Assembly: GCF_000280905.1 (NCBI RefSeq)
Contig: NZ_ALAP01000033.1
Coordinates: forward strand, 16,349-80,348
Length of the DNA: 64,000 nucleotides
DNA from: Streptomyces sp. AA1529
GTDB taxonomy: Bacteria; Actinomycetota; Actinomycetes; Streptomycetales; Streptomycetaceae
Reading direction: 5' to 3'
Shown here: positions 9,435 to 18,511 of the stretch, piece by piece
How the letters are laid out: each line of letters starts with the position of its first letter
How positions within the stretch are numbered: the stretch's first letter is position 1
The notes under the pieces: model-generated
What the model was told of the DNA's origin: nothing
What the model saw: only the letters and a program-made list of their open reading frames with translations
Database searches by the model: none
Position numbers and translations under genes: made by a program

Positions 9435-10578
9435 CGGAACGGCCGCCGCCGGCCCGGCGACCGGCCCCGCGGCGGAGCCCGACCGGCTCCGGGCCGTCGC
9501 CGCCGAACTGGTCGACGAGACCTCGGCCGACGCCTGGGACCGGGCCGGACGCATCCCCGAGGAGGTCGTCCGCACGGCCGGCACGCAGGGGCTGATGTGC
9601 GCGCAGATCCCCCGGCGCTACGGCGGTCCCGGGCTCAGCAGCGCCGAGAACGGCGAGCTGACCGCGTTCGTCGGCAGCCGGTGCAGCTCCCTGCGCAGTC
9701 TGATGACCTCGCAGGGGATGGCCGCCTGGACCGTCCAGCGGCTCGGCGAGCGGCGGCAGCGCGGGGCGCTGCTGCCCCGGCTGGCGGGCGGCGAGCAGGC
9801 CGCCGTCGCCTTCAGCGAACCGGACGCGGGCAGCGACCTGTCCGCCATGGCCACCCGCATCGAACCGGACGGCGACAGCGTGCTGGTGACCGGCGAGAAG
9901 GTCTGGATCACCGCTGCCTGCTACGCGGACCTGCTCGTCGTCTTCGGCCGGTACGGCGACGGCGCCGCCGCGGTCGTGCTGCCCGCGACGGCCCCCGGCG
10001 TCACGGTGGAACGGGTGCCCGAGCCCATGGGCTGCCGGGCCGCCGGACACGCGCATCTGCGACTGGACGGGGTGCGGGTGCCCGCGGGCGACGTGCTCGG
10101 CGGTGCCGGGCAGTCCACCGAACTGCTGGTCGGCACCGCGCTCTCCTACGGCCGGATGTCCGTCGCCTGGGGCTGCGTCGGCATCCTGCGCGGCTGCCTG
10201 GCCGCGGTCGCCCGGCACGCCCGCGCCCGGCACCAGTTCGGCAAGCCGCTGGCCGGACACCAGCTCGTCGCCCGGCACGTGGCCGAACTGCTGGCCGCCG
10301 AGCAGACGGCGACCCGGGCGTGCGCGCACGCCGGCCACTGCTGGGACACCCGGTCCCCGGAGATGGTCTCGGCCACGGTGCTCGCGAAGTACGTGAGCTC
10401 CCGGCAGGCGGCGGCCGGGGCCGCCACCGCGGTCCAGGTCCTGGCCTCGGCGGGCGCCCGCGACGGCCATCCGGTCGCCCGGGCCTACCGGGACGCCAAG
10501 CTGATGGAGATCATCGAGGGCAGCAGCGAGATCTGCGAACTGCTGCTCGCCGAGCACGCGTTGAGCGTCTACACCTGA
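9427..10578 (+). CDS. Acyl-CoA (acyl-ACP) dehydrogenase, FkbI type
   Basis: 383 residues with the acyl-CoA dehydrogenase fold. Visible landmarks are AFSEPDAGSDLS (FAD/substrate region), the VTGEKVWITAA strand, RHQFGKPLAGHQ in the C-terminal helical domain, and a terminal IIEGSSEI segment common to the family. In the methoxymalonyl pathway it oxidises the acyl carrier intermediate together with the FkbK-type enzyme. The GTG start lies inside the 3' end of the ACP gene. A 40-bp gap separates it from the FkbH-type gene. Confidence 0.92.
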   Translation: MADGTAAAGPATGPAAEPDRLRAVAAELVDETSADAWDRAGRIPEEVVRTAGTQGLMCAQIPRRYGGPGLSSAENGELTAFVGSRCSSLRSLMTSQGMAAWTVQRLGERRQRGALLPRLAGGEQAAVAFSEPDAGSDLSAMATRIEPDGDSVLVTGEKVWITAACYADLLVVFGRYGDGAAAVVLPATAPGVTVERVPEPMGCRAAGHAHLRLDGVRVPAGDVLGGAGQSTELLVGTALSYGRMSVAWGCVGILRGCLAAVARHARARHQFGKPLAGHQLVARHVAELLAAEQTATRACAHAGHCWDTRSPEMVSATVLAKYVSSRQAAAGAATAVQVLASAGARDGHPVARAYRDAKLMEIIEGSSEICELLLAEHALSVYT

Positions 10579-10618
10579 GGAGCCCGGCTCCCGCAACCCC
10601 CCGAGAGGACACCGGACG

Positions 10619-11716
10619 GTGAGCGAACACACGACCACGGTGAAGTGCCTGGTCTGGGATCTGGACAACACGCTGTGGCAGGGCACCCTGTCCGAGGACG
10701 CCGAGGTGCGGCTCGCCGAGGAGATCCGCGCGGTCGTCGTCGAACTCGACGCGCGCGGCATCCTGCAGGCCGTGGCCAGCAAGAACGATCACGAACCCGC
10801 CTGGGCCAGGCTGGAGGAACTGGGCGTCGCCGAGTACTTCGTGCTCGCCTCCATCGGCTGGGGACCGAAGTCGGAGTCGGTGCGCTCGATCGCCGACCAG
10901 CTCGACTTCGCCCCGCGCACCGTGGCCTTCATCGACGACCAGCCCGCCGAACGCGCCGAGGTCGAGTTCCACCTGCCCGAGGTCCGCTGCTACCCGGCCG
11001 AGCGGGCCGCGGACCTCCTCTCGCTGCCCGAGTTCACCCCGGCCACCAGAACGGTCGACTCCGGAAAGCGCCGTGCGATGTACCGGGCGAACTTCCGCCG
11101 GGACGCCGAACGCGCCGAGTTCACCGGACCCGACGAGGAGTTCCTGCGCACCCTCGGCCTGGATCTGCGGATCTTCCCCGCGACTCCCGTCGAACTCAGC
11201 AGGGTGGAGGAGTTGACCCTGCGCACCAGCCAGATGAACGCCACCGGTGTCCATTACTCCGACGAGGCCCTGCGCGGACTCCTGGCCGACGACGACCACG
11301 AGGTGCTCGTCGCCACCCTCTCCGACCGGTTCGGCACCCACGGCGCGATCGGCGTCCTGCTGCTGGAGCGGTACCCGGCGGCCTGGCATCTGAAGCTGCT
11401 GGCCACTTCCTGCCGGGTGGTCTCCTTCGGTGTCGGTACGGCGGTGCTGAACTGGCTGGCGACCGAGGCGGCCACCGCCGGGGTCCATCTGCTGGCCGAC
11501 TTCCGGCGCACCGACCGCAACCGCATGATGGAGGTCGCCTACCGGTTCGCCGGCTTCGACGACCAGGAGTGCGACTGCCGCACCCCGCTGTCCGCCGCCG
11601 GGGCCGAGGGGGTGCAGCGGCTCCACCTGGTGGCCGAGCACCGCGACCCGCCCAGCACCATGCGGCTGACCGCACCGTCGCTGGCCGCCCCCGTCCTGGA
11701 GCAGGCCGCGGACTGA
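10619..11716 (+). CDS. FkbH-type HAD-superfamily glyceryl transferase/phosphatase
   Basis: 365 residues. The HAD motif DLDNTLW (Asp14 and Asp16 as nucleophile and acid/base) opens the protein, and FIDDQP follows. The C-terminal half carries the acetyltransferase-like domain of FkbH proteins with the LRTSQMNATG segment. FkbH proteins take 1,3-bisphosphoglycerate, remove phosphate and load glyceryl onto the ACP, the first step to methoxymalonyl-ACP. It has a GTG start after AGAGGA. It ends the rightward operon and is followed at once by a strong hairpin terminator. Confidence 0.95.
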   Translation: MSEHTTTVKCLVWDLDNTLWQGTLSEDAEVRLAEEIRAVVVELDARGILQAVASKNDHEPAWARLEELGVAEYFVLASIGWGPKSESVRSIADQLDFAPRTVAFIDDQPAERAEVEFHLPEVRCYPAERAADLLSLPEFTPATRTVDSGKRRAMYRANFRRDAERAEFTGPDEEFLRTLGLDLRIFPATPVELSRVEELTLRTSQMNATGVHYSDEALRGLLADDDHEVLVATLSDRFGTHGAIGVLLLERYPAAWHLKLLATSCRVVSFGVGTAVLNWLATEAATAGVHLLADFRRTDRNRMMEVAYRFAGFDDQECDCRTPLSAAGAEGVQRLHLVAEHRDPPSTMRLTAPSLAAPVLEQAAD

Positions 11717-11718
11717 CC

Positions 11719-11753
11719 CCGCGCCCGGGCCGGGACGCCCGGCCCGGGCGCGG
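11719..11753. terminator. Bidirectional terminator, perfect 16-bp stem
   Basis: The arms 11719-11734 and 11738-11753 are perfectly complementary (CCGCGCCCGGGCCGGG and its complement) with a 3-nt ACG loop. The hairpin starts 3 bases after the FkbH-type stop and also faces the 3' end of the convergent O-methyltransferase gene. There is no T tract, as is usual in Streptomyces. Confidence 0.9.
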
Positions 11754-11923
11754 CGTCCACCGCCGAGGTGGAGGCGCGTCAACCGGCGCTCAGCAGCGGT
11801 GGCCCCTCGGCCGGCGCGGGCCACCCGGCCGCCGACCCAGCCGGGCCGGGCGACCGGGCCTCCTGGGCGGTCGGGGCGCACCGGCGTGCGGCGAGGGGCC
11901 GGTCGCACACGGCGAACAGTCGG

Positions 11924-12592
11924 CTAGGCATCCTTCTTGCGGGCCAGGGTGATCCCGTCGGCGACGGGCAGTACGACGGGCTCCACCCGCTCGTCGGAGC
12001 GGAGGAGTTCGTTCACCTCGCGGATGGCGACCGTGTCGGGATCGTCGGCCGCCGGGTCGACGACCCGGCCGAAGAAGAGGGTGTTGTCGAGCACCAGCAG
12101 CCCGCCGGGCCGGACCAGTTCGAGGGACGCCTCGTAGTAGGCGGGGTAGCTCTTCTTGTCGGCGTCGACGAAGACGAGGTCGACGCTTCCGCCGCCGTCC
12201 TCCTGACGCAGCCGGGCCAGCGTCTCGTGCGCGTCGCCGAGCCGGAGGTCGATCCGGTCGGCCACCCCCGCGCGTTCCCAGAACTCGGCGGCGATGTCCG
12301 TCCACTTCCTGTTGACCTCGCAGGTGGTCAGCCTGCCCCCCTGCGGGAGGGCGCGCGCCATGCACAGCGTGCTGTACCCGGTGAAGGTGCCGATCTCCAG
12401 CACGGTCGACGCACCGGTCAACCGGATCAGCAGCGACAGGAACCGGGCCTCGGCGGCCGGCACCTGCATCGCGGTTCCCCCGGGCAGATCGGCGGTCAAC
12501 TCGCGCAGCGCGCCCAGTACTTCGTCCTCGGGGCGGGAGACGGACTCGATGTAGGCGAGCAGTTCCTCGGTGGCAGCTATCTGAGTGGCCAT
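11924..12592 (-). CDS. SAM-dependent O-methyltransferase (FkbG type, caffeoyl-CoA OMT family)
   Basis: 222 residues. The SAM site is [12 protein letters not shown], then the acidic CEVNRKW strand, and [14 protein letters not shown], the metal/substrate motif of class I catechol/CoA O-methyltransferases. It is the expected last enzyme of methoxymalonyl-ACP synthesis, methylating hydroxymalonyl-ACP. It lies on the opposite strand from the other four pathway genes, ending convergently with the FkbH-type gene, so it needs its own promoter. I place the cluster boundary just after it because the next genes look like general membrane proteins. Confidence 0.92.
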   Translation of the reverse strand: MATQIAATEELLAYIESVSRPEDEVLGALRELTADLPGGTAMQVPAAEARFLSLLIRLTGASTVLEIGTFTGYSTLCMARALPQGGRLTTCEVNRKWTDIAAEFWERAGVADRIDLRLGDAHETLARLRQEDGGGSVDLVFVDADKKSYPAYYEASLELVRPGGLLVLDNTLFFGRVVDPAADDPDTVAIREVNELLRSDERVEPVVLPVADGITLARKKDA

Positions 12593-12864
12593 GCCCTCAA
12601 CGTAGCCTCCCCCGCCCCTCAACACGCCGTACAGCAGCCGCCTCGCCCCGCCTCTCCCGCTCTCCCGCCGCCGCGCCGGTCCCCGCTCCCGGCCCACCGA
12701 ATCGGCCGGGACGATCCGGCTGCCGGGGTCCGTCCGGCCCGCGGGCCCTGCGAGCGCTGCGGACCGGGGCCCGGACCCCGGAGAGCGACCGGGCCGGTGC
12801 CCGGCCCCGGGACGGGCGGGCACCAGCCGCCGGCGGCGCCGCGGGCCTGGGTATCGTGCGCGTG

Positions 12865-13716
12865 ATGAACGAGCGCACGGACACCTCGGAGCCGACAGCA
12901 TTCCCGGCCGACAAGGCTTCCCCGAAGCCCCCGGAGCCGCTGCCGGTGGTCGACGTGCTGCTGATGGGCGTGGTGCTGGTCTTCCTCGCGGCGTACGCGT
13001 GGCCGATCCTGCAGCCGGACCTGAGCCCTCGGTGGCGGACCGCCTGCACCTGGGCGAGCTGGATCACCTGGGGCCTCTTCGCCCTCGACTACGTGGTCCG
13101 GCTGGTGCGGGCCGTGGACCGCTGGGTCTACTTCAAGCGCAACCTCTTCGCCCTGGCGACGGTGGTCCTGCCGTTCTTCCGGCCGCTGCGGATGCTGCGG
13201 CTGCTGACCGTGATGAGCGTCCTCAACCGCCGGGCCTCCGTCTCGCTGCGCGGCCAGGTCACCACCTATGCCGCCGGAGCCACCGGGCTGCTGATGTTCT
13301 GCGGGGCGCTGGCCGTGCTGGATGCCGAGCGCGGCGTCGAAGGGGCCACCATCGACAGCTTTCCCGACGCGGTCTGGTGGGCCTTCGCCACCGTGACCAC
13401 GGTCGGCTACGGGGACTACTCCCCGGTCACCACGACCGGCCGGATGGTGGCCGTGCTGCTGATGATCGCCGGGATCGCGGTGCTCGGTGTGGTCTCCGCC
13501 TCCCTCGCCTCCTGGTTCATCGAACGCGTCTCGTCGGCCGGCTCGGAGGAGCGGACCGCGACCCGCCAGGAGATCCACGAGCTGACCGAGGTGATCCGCG
13601 CCCAGCAGCGCCAGCTGGAGGAGCAACGGGTCCTGCTCAGCTCCGTGGGACGGCAGTCCTCGGGGACGGACCCCTCCCCGGCGCCGGACGGGCATGGAGC
13701 GCCGCGGACCGGCTGA
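12865..13716 (+). CDS. Voltage-gated-like potassium channel protein
   Basis: About 283 residues. Hydrophobic helices lie near 30-46, 60-82, 93-104, 135-152 and 188-212. The selectivity filter TTVGYGD is at about 178-184, between the last two helices. An arginine-bearing segment RPLRMLRLL near 106-114 resembles a reduced voltage-sensor S4. The C-terminus is a Glu/Gln-rich probable coiled coil ([13 protein letters not shown]). The start is either ATG 12865 or the in-frame GTG codons at 12856 or 12862; no clear Shine-Dalgarno decides. It probably conducts K+ across the plasma membrane. Confidence 0.9.
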   Translation: MNERTDTSEPTAFPADKASPKPPEPLPVVDVLLMGVVLVFLAAYAWPILQPDLSPRWRTACTWASWITWGLFALDYVVRLVRAVDRWVYFKRNLFALATVVLPFFRPLRMLRLLTVMSVLNRRASVSLRGQVTTYAAGATGLLMFCGALAVLDAERGVEGATIDSFPDAVWWAFATVTTVGYGDYSPVTTTGRMVAVLLMIAGIAVLGVVSASLASWFIERVSSAGSEERTATRQEIHELTEVIRAQQRQLEEQRVLLSSVGRQSSGTDPSPAPDGHGAPRTG

Positions 13717-13909
13717 TCCGCGGCAGCTCCCCGGGGCGTGCCGGGCCGCCCCGGACCGGCGCCCCGGTCGGCGGAGCGGAAATCCCGCGCGGCGGCGGCC
13801 GGCGCTGATACTGGTGAGTGGCGCGGAGGCTGTGCCCGGAGCCGCGGGGTCGCCCATCCCGCCCGCTTCGCCGGCTCCGCACCGCGCCGACCGCTCTGGA
13901 GGCACGCCG

Positions 13910-15043
13910 GTGCAGGACCACGACCCTTCGACTTCCGGTGCGCGGACCGGCGCCGGACGCCCGGAACCCGGACGCCGGGACCATCGACACCGGAACGGGG
14001 AACACCAGGACCCCGGACACCGGGACGACGGACACGCACACGGGGTGCGCGCGGACGCCGATCGCCGCTGGCTGGCGGGCGCGCTGACGCTGATCGTCGT
14101 CTTCATGGCCGCCGAGGTCGTCGTCGGTCTCGCTGCCGGTTCGCTGGCGCTGCTCTCCGACGCGGCGCACATGCTCACCGACGCGGCCTCCCTCGTGCTG
14201 GCGCTGGTGGCGATGCGGCTGGCCGCCCGGCCCGCACGCGGCGGCTACACCTTCGGTCTGAAACGCGCCGAGATCCTCTCCGCGCAGGCCAACGGCCTCA
14301 CGCTGGTGCTGCTGGCGGTCTGGCTCGGCTACGAGGCCGTCCGCCGGCTGATCCGGCCGCCGGAGGTCGAGGGCGGCTGGGTCCTGGTGACGGCGCTGGC
14401 CGGGATCGCGGTCAACGTCGCCGCCACGTGGTGCGTCTCGCGGGCCAACCGGACCTCGCTCAACGTCGAAGGGGCCTTCCAGCACCTCCTCAACGACCTC
14501 TACGCGTTCCTCGGCACCGCGGTGGCCGGACTGATCGTGCTGACCACCGGGTTCGCCCGCGCGGACGCGCTGGCCTCGCTGGCGGTGGTCGCGCTGATGC
14601 TCCGGGCGGGCGGCGGACTCATCCGCGCCTCCGGGAGGATCTTCCTCGAAGCGGCCCCCGCGGGCATCGACCCGGACACGGTCGGCGACCGCATGGCGGC
14701 GGCCGACCAGGTCGCCGAGGTCCACGACCTGCACATCTGGCAGATCACCTCCAACCGCCCGGCCCTCTCCGCCCACGTCCTGGTCGTCCCGGACGGGGAC
14801 TGCCACGGGGTGCGCCGCGCCCTCCAGCGGCAGCTGCGCGAGGACTGGGGCATCACGCACACCACCCTTCAGGTGGATCACCTGGGGGAGGACGACAGCG
14901 GCGCGCTCCTCCAGATCGACGACCGTCCCGGGGCTCCGCGCGAGGGCGGACACGACTCCGAGAGCGCAACCGGCACCGAGAGCACGACCGGCGCCGAGGA
15001 CGCCCACGGGCCCACCCACCGGCCCGGCGAACCCCCGCACTGA
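13910..15043 (+). CDS. Cation diffusion facilitator (CDF) metal exporter
   Basis: About 377 residues and six predicted membrane helices. The metal-binding pairs of CDF proteins are visible: HMLTD after LLSDAA in helix II and HLLND in helix V. The N-terminal tail is rich in His, Asp and Arg (for example HRHRNGEHQ), and a cytoplasmic ferredoxin-like domain with DLHIWQIT follows helix VI. It likely exports Zn2+ or a similar divalent ion in exchange for protons. I chose GTG 13910 because TGGAGG lies 7 bases upstream; the frame stays open to 13694 but that stretch is not family-like. Confidence 0.92.
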   Translation: MQDHDPSTSGARTGAGRPEPGRRDHRHRNGEHQDPGHRDDGHAHGVRADADRRWLAGALTLIVVFMAAEVVVGLAAGSLALLSDAAHMLTDAASLVLALVAMRLAARPARGGYTFGLKRAEILSAQANGLTLVLLAVWLGYEAVRRLIRPPEVEGGWVLVTALAGIAVNVAATWCVSRANRTSLNVEGAFQHLLNDLYAFLGTAVAGLIVLTTGFARADALASLAVVALMLRAGGGLIRASGRIFLEAAPAGIDPDTVGDRMAAADQVAEVHDLHIWQITSNRPALSAHVLVVPDGDCHGVRRALQRQLREDWGITHTTLQVDHLGEDDSGALLQIDDRPGAPREGGHDSESATGTESTTGAEDAHGPTHRPGEPPH

Positions 15044-15216
15044 CCTGCGCCTGCGATCCCGCGCCATCCGCCGGGCCGTCACCCCGCCCGCTCGTACGGG
15101 CTCCCCGGCGCGTGTCGCACTGCGGGGCGCCGCCCGGCTCGTCCTAGATTCCCAGCAACCAGCAGGCTCGTACTGTCCGCGCCGCCGGGCGCCGGACGCA
15201 CCAACCGGGAGCACAC

Positions 15217-17490
15217 ATGGTCTCGCCTGGCGGCAGGGGCGGCACGGCACCGGAGGCCGCGGGCGCGGGCCGGCTGCGCAGGCTGGGCGAGTGGTGCGCG
15301 CGGCACTGCGTCCTGGTCCTGGTGCTGTGGCTGGCCGCCCTGGGCGGACTGCAAGCCCTCAAGGCCACCGTCGGCGGGACCTACTCGGACGACTTCACGG
15401 TCTCCAGCGCGCAGTCCCAGCAGGGGCTCCGGGTACTGGGCAGGGCCGACCCGGGCGCGGCCGGTGTCGCCGCCGACGTCGTACTGCACTCCACGCGCTC
15501 GCTCACCGGCAGTGCGGACGAGATCGACGGCGCGGCCGGCTCGCTCCGGAAGCTGCCGCACGTGCTGTCCGTGCAGAACCCGCTGCCCGCCACCCCGGAG
15601 TCGAAGCCCACCGGAGCGCTCTCCTCGAACGGCCGCACCGGCTATCTGACCGTCCGCTTCGACACCAACCCGACCACGCTGGACTCCTCGTATCTGGACG
15701 GCGTCGACAGCGCCGTGGCACCGCTGCGGAAAGCGGGCGTCGAGGTCCAGTACGGCGGTCCGCTCGGTGAGCTGGCCCGGCCTCGGGCCGACGACGTCCG
15801 CAGCGAGGCCATCGGTTTCGCCGTGGCGGTGGTGGTGCTCCTGGTGGGCTTCGGCAGTGTCCTCGCCGCCGGTGTCCCGCTGGTCGTCGCACTGGTCGCG
15901 GTCCTGGTCGGGCTCGGGTGCCTGGGCCTGGTGGCGCGCGCCGCCGCCTTCGCCGACGTGGCCCCGACGCTGGCGACGATGATCGGCATCGGCGTCGGGA
16001 TCGACTACGCGCTCTTCCTGCTCACCCGGCACCGGCAGACCCTGCTCGACGGGACCGATCCGGTGCGGGCCGCCGGCCGGGCGGTGGCCACCAGCGGTCA
16101 CGCGGTGGTGGTCTCGGGCTGCACGGTCGTCGTCGCCCTCGCCGGGCTGTACGCCTCCCGGGTGTCGTTCATCGGGAAGCTCGGGCTGGCGGCCGGGATC
16201 ACGGTCGTCACCGCGGTCGCCGGGGCCCTCACCCTGCTGCCGGCGCTGCTCGGCCTGGTCGGCGGCCGCATCGACCGCTACCGGGTGCGCACCCCCGTCG
16301 CCGAGGGCGGCAGCACCCCCGGGGACGCGGACGGCGCGCGGGCGGCGGGCGGCTGGCACCGGTACGCGCAGCGGGTCGAACGGCGGCCCTGGTGGTTCCT
16401 GCTCGGCGGGATCGTGGTCGTCGCGGTGCTGGCGGTCCCGGTGTTCTCGATGCGGCTGTCGCACATCGACGACGGCGCGGACCCGCCGGGTTTCACCGAC
16501 AAGAAGGCGTACGACCTTCTCTCCTCGGGCTTCGGCCCGGGCGAGAACGGCACGCTGACCGTCGTCGTCGACCAGAGCGCGGTACCCGGCGGCGACCGCG
16601 CCGCGCTCTCCGACAGCGTGCGCAAGGCCCTCGACGGCACCTCCGGCACCGCGCGGGTCACCCCGCCGGAGCCCGCCGGGAACGGCGACGCCCTGACCGC
16701 CACCGTCGTACCCCGCGGCGGACCGCAGGACGCCTCCACCACCCGGCTGTTCGACGAGCTGAAGAACGAGGTGCTGCCCCGGGCCGTCCGGGGATATCCG
16801 GCGCACACCTACGTGACCGGCACGACAGCCGCGCAGCTCGACTTCGTCCAGCTCGTCTCCGGCCGGCTCCCGCTCATCATCGGGGTGGTCGTCGCGCTCG
16901 CCCTGGTCATCATCCTGATCGTGTTCCGCGGCGTCCTCGTCGCCGTCAAGGCGGCCGTCCTCAACCTGCTGTCGATCGGCGCCTCCTACGGTGTCCTGGT
17001 CGCCGTCTTCCAGTGGGGCTGGGGCGGTCCGGCGCTGGGCGTCTCGGGCACGGTCCCCATCGAGAGCTACGTCCCGATGATGATGTTCGCCATCGTCTTC
17101 GGGCTGAGCATGGACTACGAGGTCTTCCTGCTCTCCCGGGTGCGGGCCGCCTGGGAGCGCACCGGGGACAGCAGGGGGAGCGTGGCCCACGGGCTGGAGC
17201 GCACCGCCCGGGTCATCACCTGCGCCGCACTGATCATGGCCAGCGTGTTCGCCGCGTTCATCCTCACGGACAACATCGTGGTCAAGATGATGGGCCTCGG
17301 ACTGGCCGTCAGCGTGCTCATCGACGCCACGATCGTGCGGCTGCTGCTCGTACCGGCGGTGCTGACGCTGCTCGGGCAGCGGGCCTGGTGGCTTCCGGGG
17401 TGGCTGGACCGACTGCTGCCGCACATGGAGCCCGAGGGGGAGCCGGAAGCGGCGCCGGGCACGGGCTCGCGGGGGAGTGCCGGGCGCTGA
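15217..17490 (+). CDS. MMPL/RND family membrane transporter
   Basis: 757 residues with the RND-like layout in two repeats: one helix near 33-50, an extracytoplasmic domain, then a helix bundle from about 195 to 350, a second large loop, and a bundle from about 545 to 740. Hallmarks are IGIGVGIDYALFLLTRHR in the first half and FGLSMDYEVFLLSRVR in the second, each holding the membrane Asp-Tyr pair used for proton coupling. It probably exports lipids or drugs. The ATG follows CGGGAG. No cognate regulator is adjacent, since the next gene converges from the other strand. Confidence 0.93.
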   Translation: MVSPGGRGGTAPEAAGAGRLRRLGEWCARHCVLVLVLWLAALGGLQALKATVGGTYSDDFTVSSAQSQQGLRVLGRADPGAAGVAADVVLHSTRSLTGSADEIDGAAGSLRKLPHVLSVQNPLPATPESKPTGALSSNGRTGYLTVRFDTNPTTLDSSYLDGVDSAVAPLRKAGVEVQYGGPLGELARPRADDVRSEAIGFAVAVVVLLVGFGSVLAAGVPLVVALVAVLVGLGCLGLVARAAAFADVAPTLATMIGIGVGIDYALFLLTRHRQTLLDGTDPVRAAGRAVATSGHAVVVSGCTVVVALAGLYASRVSFIGKLGLAAGITVVTAVAGALTLLPALLGLVGGRIDRYRVRTPVAEGGSTPGDADGARAAGGWHRYAQRVERRPWWFLLGGIVVVAVLAVPVFSMRLSHIDDGADPPGFTDKKAYDLLSSGFGPGENGTLTVVVDQSAVPGGDRAALSDSVRKALDGTSGTARVTPPEPAGNGDALTATVVPRGGPQDASTTRLFDELKNEVLPRAVRGYPAHTYVTGTTAAQLDFVQLVSGRLPLIIGVVVALALVIILIVFRGVLVAVKAAVLNLLSIGASYGVLVAVFQWGWGGPALGVSGTVPIESYVPMMMFAIVFGLSMDYEVFLLSRVRAAWERTGDSRGSVAHGLERTARVITCAALIMASVFAAFILTDNIVVKMMGLGLAVSVLIDATIVRLLLVPAVLTLLGQRAWWLPGWLDRLLPHMEPEGEPEAAPGTGSRGSAGR

Positions 17491-17542
17491 ACCGCGGATC
17501 CCGCGGGTGCGCGGGCCCGGGCGAGCGGCCGGCCGCGGACCG

Positions 17543-18433
17543 TCAGCTCCGCGGCCCGGCCCCGAGGACGTCGAGCAGCGCGCGGGTGGCCGGGCTGGGG
17601 TTGAACCGGCTCCACGCCAGATACTCGACGCGGCGCGGCCCCTCGACCACGGGGACCAGCGCAAGCTGCGGATCGTCGGCGGCCAGCGGCCGCACGAACG
17701 CCGACGGCAGCAGCGCGATCCCGAGCCCGCGCGCGATCAGCTGGGTGATCAGCTCGGCCACGCCCGCCTCGTACGCGATGTCCCTGGCCAGCCCGGCGGC
17801 GGCGAACGCCTGGTCGGTCTGGGCGCGGCCGGGCGAGCCGTCCCGGAAGTCCACGAACGTCTCGTCCGCGACCTCGGCCAGGGTGACGCGGGAGGCGCCC
17901 GCCAGCCGGTGCCCGGCCGGCACCACCAGCACGTGCTCGTCGTGGTCGAGGACGAGGGTCTCCACCCCGGCCGGCTGTTCGCCCTCCGGCAGGCCGAGGA
18001 AGACGATGTCCAGCTCGCCCTTCCGCACCGCGGCCGCCAGTTCGTCGCTGCTGCCCGCCTCCAGACTCACCCGCACCTCGGGGTAGCGGGCCCGGTAGCG
18101 CTGGAGCAGCTCGGGCACGTCGACGGCGGCGGTGGTCCGGATCATGCCGACCGCGAGGCGGCCGCGGACCGACCCGCCCGCGGCTGCGGCGTCGGCGACC
18201 GCGCGGTCGGCCGCCGCCAGGCACTCGCGCGCGCCGACGAGGAACGCCGCCCCGGCACCGGTCAGTTCGGTACGGCGGCTGGACCGGGCGAACAGCGTGA
18301 CGCCCAGCTCCCGTTCGAGCCCGGCGATCCGGTGGCTGAGCGAGGACTGCACCACATGGCACCGCTCGGCGGCGCGGGTGAAGTTGCGGGTCTCGGCGAG
18401 AGCGACGACGTACCGGAGCTGCTGGAGGTCCAT
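17543..18433 (-). CDS. LysR family transcriptional regulator
   Basis: 296 residues. An N-terminal winged helix-turn-helix (MDLQQLRYVVALAETRNFT) with the invariant SSLSHRIAGLE recognition region is followed by a substrate-binding domain from about 90 to 290. The start MDLQQLRY is the canonical LysR start, and GGAG-like sequence is absent, so the leader may be short. It is divergent from a DMT transporter with 78 bp between, and the gap holds two inverted repeats (18453-18472 and 18470-18486) suitable for LysR binding. It probably controls itself and the transporter/NAD-binding pair. The inducer is unknown. Confidence 0.95.
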   Translation of the reverse strand: MDLQQLRYVVALAETRNFTRAAERCHVVQSSLSHRIAGLERELGVTLFARSSRRTELTGAGAAFLVGARECLAAADRAVADAAAAGGSVRGRLAVGMIRTTAAVDVPELLQRYRARYPEVRVSLEAGSSDELAAAVRKGELDIVFLGLPEGEQPAGVETLVLDHDEHVLVVPAGHRLAGASRVTLAEVADETFVDFRDGSPGRAQTDQAFAAAGLARDIAYEAGVAELITQLIARGLGIALLPSAFVRPLAADDPQLALVPVVEGPRRVEYLAWSRFNPSPATRALLDVLGAGPRS

Positions 18434-18452
18434 TCGGCAATCGTTTCGCTTC

Positions 18453-18486
18453 ATGGTTGTCATCGCAACCATGCTTTGAATGCATG
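18453..18486. promoter_or_regulatory. LysR-type operator candidates in divergent promoter
   Basis: ATGGTTG (18453-18459) and CAACCAT (18466-18472) form a 7-bp inverted repeat with a 6-bp spacer. Overlapping it, CATGC (18470-18474) and GCATG (18482-18486) form a second repeat containing a T-N11-A LysR box (T18472, A18484). Both sit between the lysR-type and eamA-type starts. Confidence 0.6.
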
Positions 18487-18511
18487 GCCAGTCCGGGTCG
18501 ACACTCCCCGT

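Noticed and set aside
11768..12865. 365-residue plus-strand frame across the O-methyltransferase
   Set aside because: The opposite strand encodes a full class I O-methyltransferase; this frame has no family features or ribosome site.
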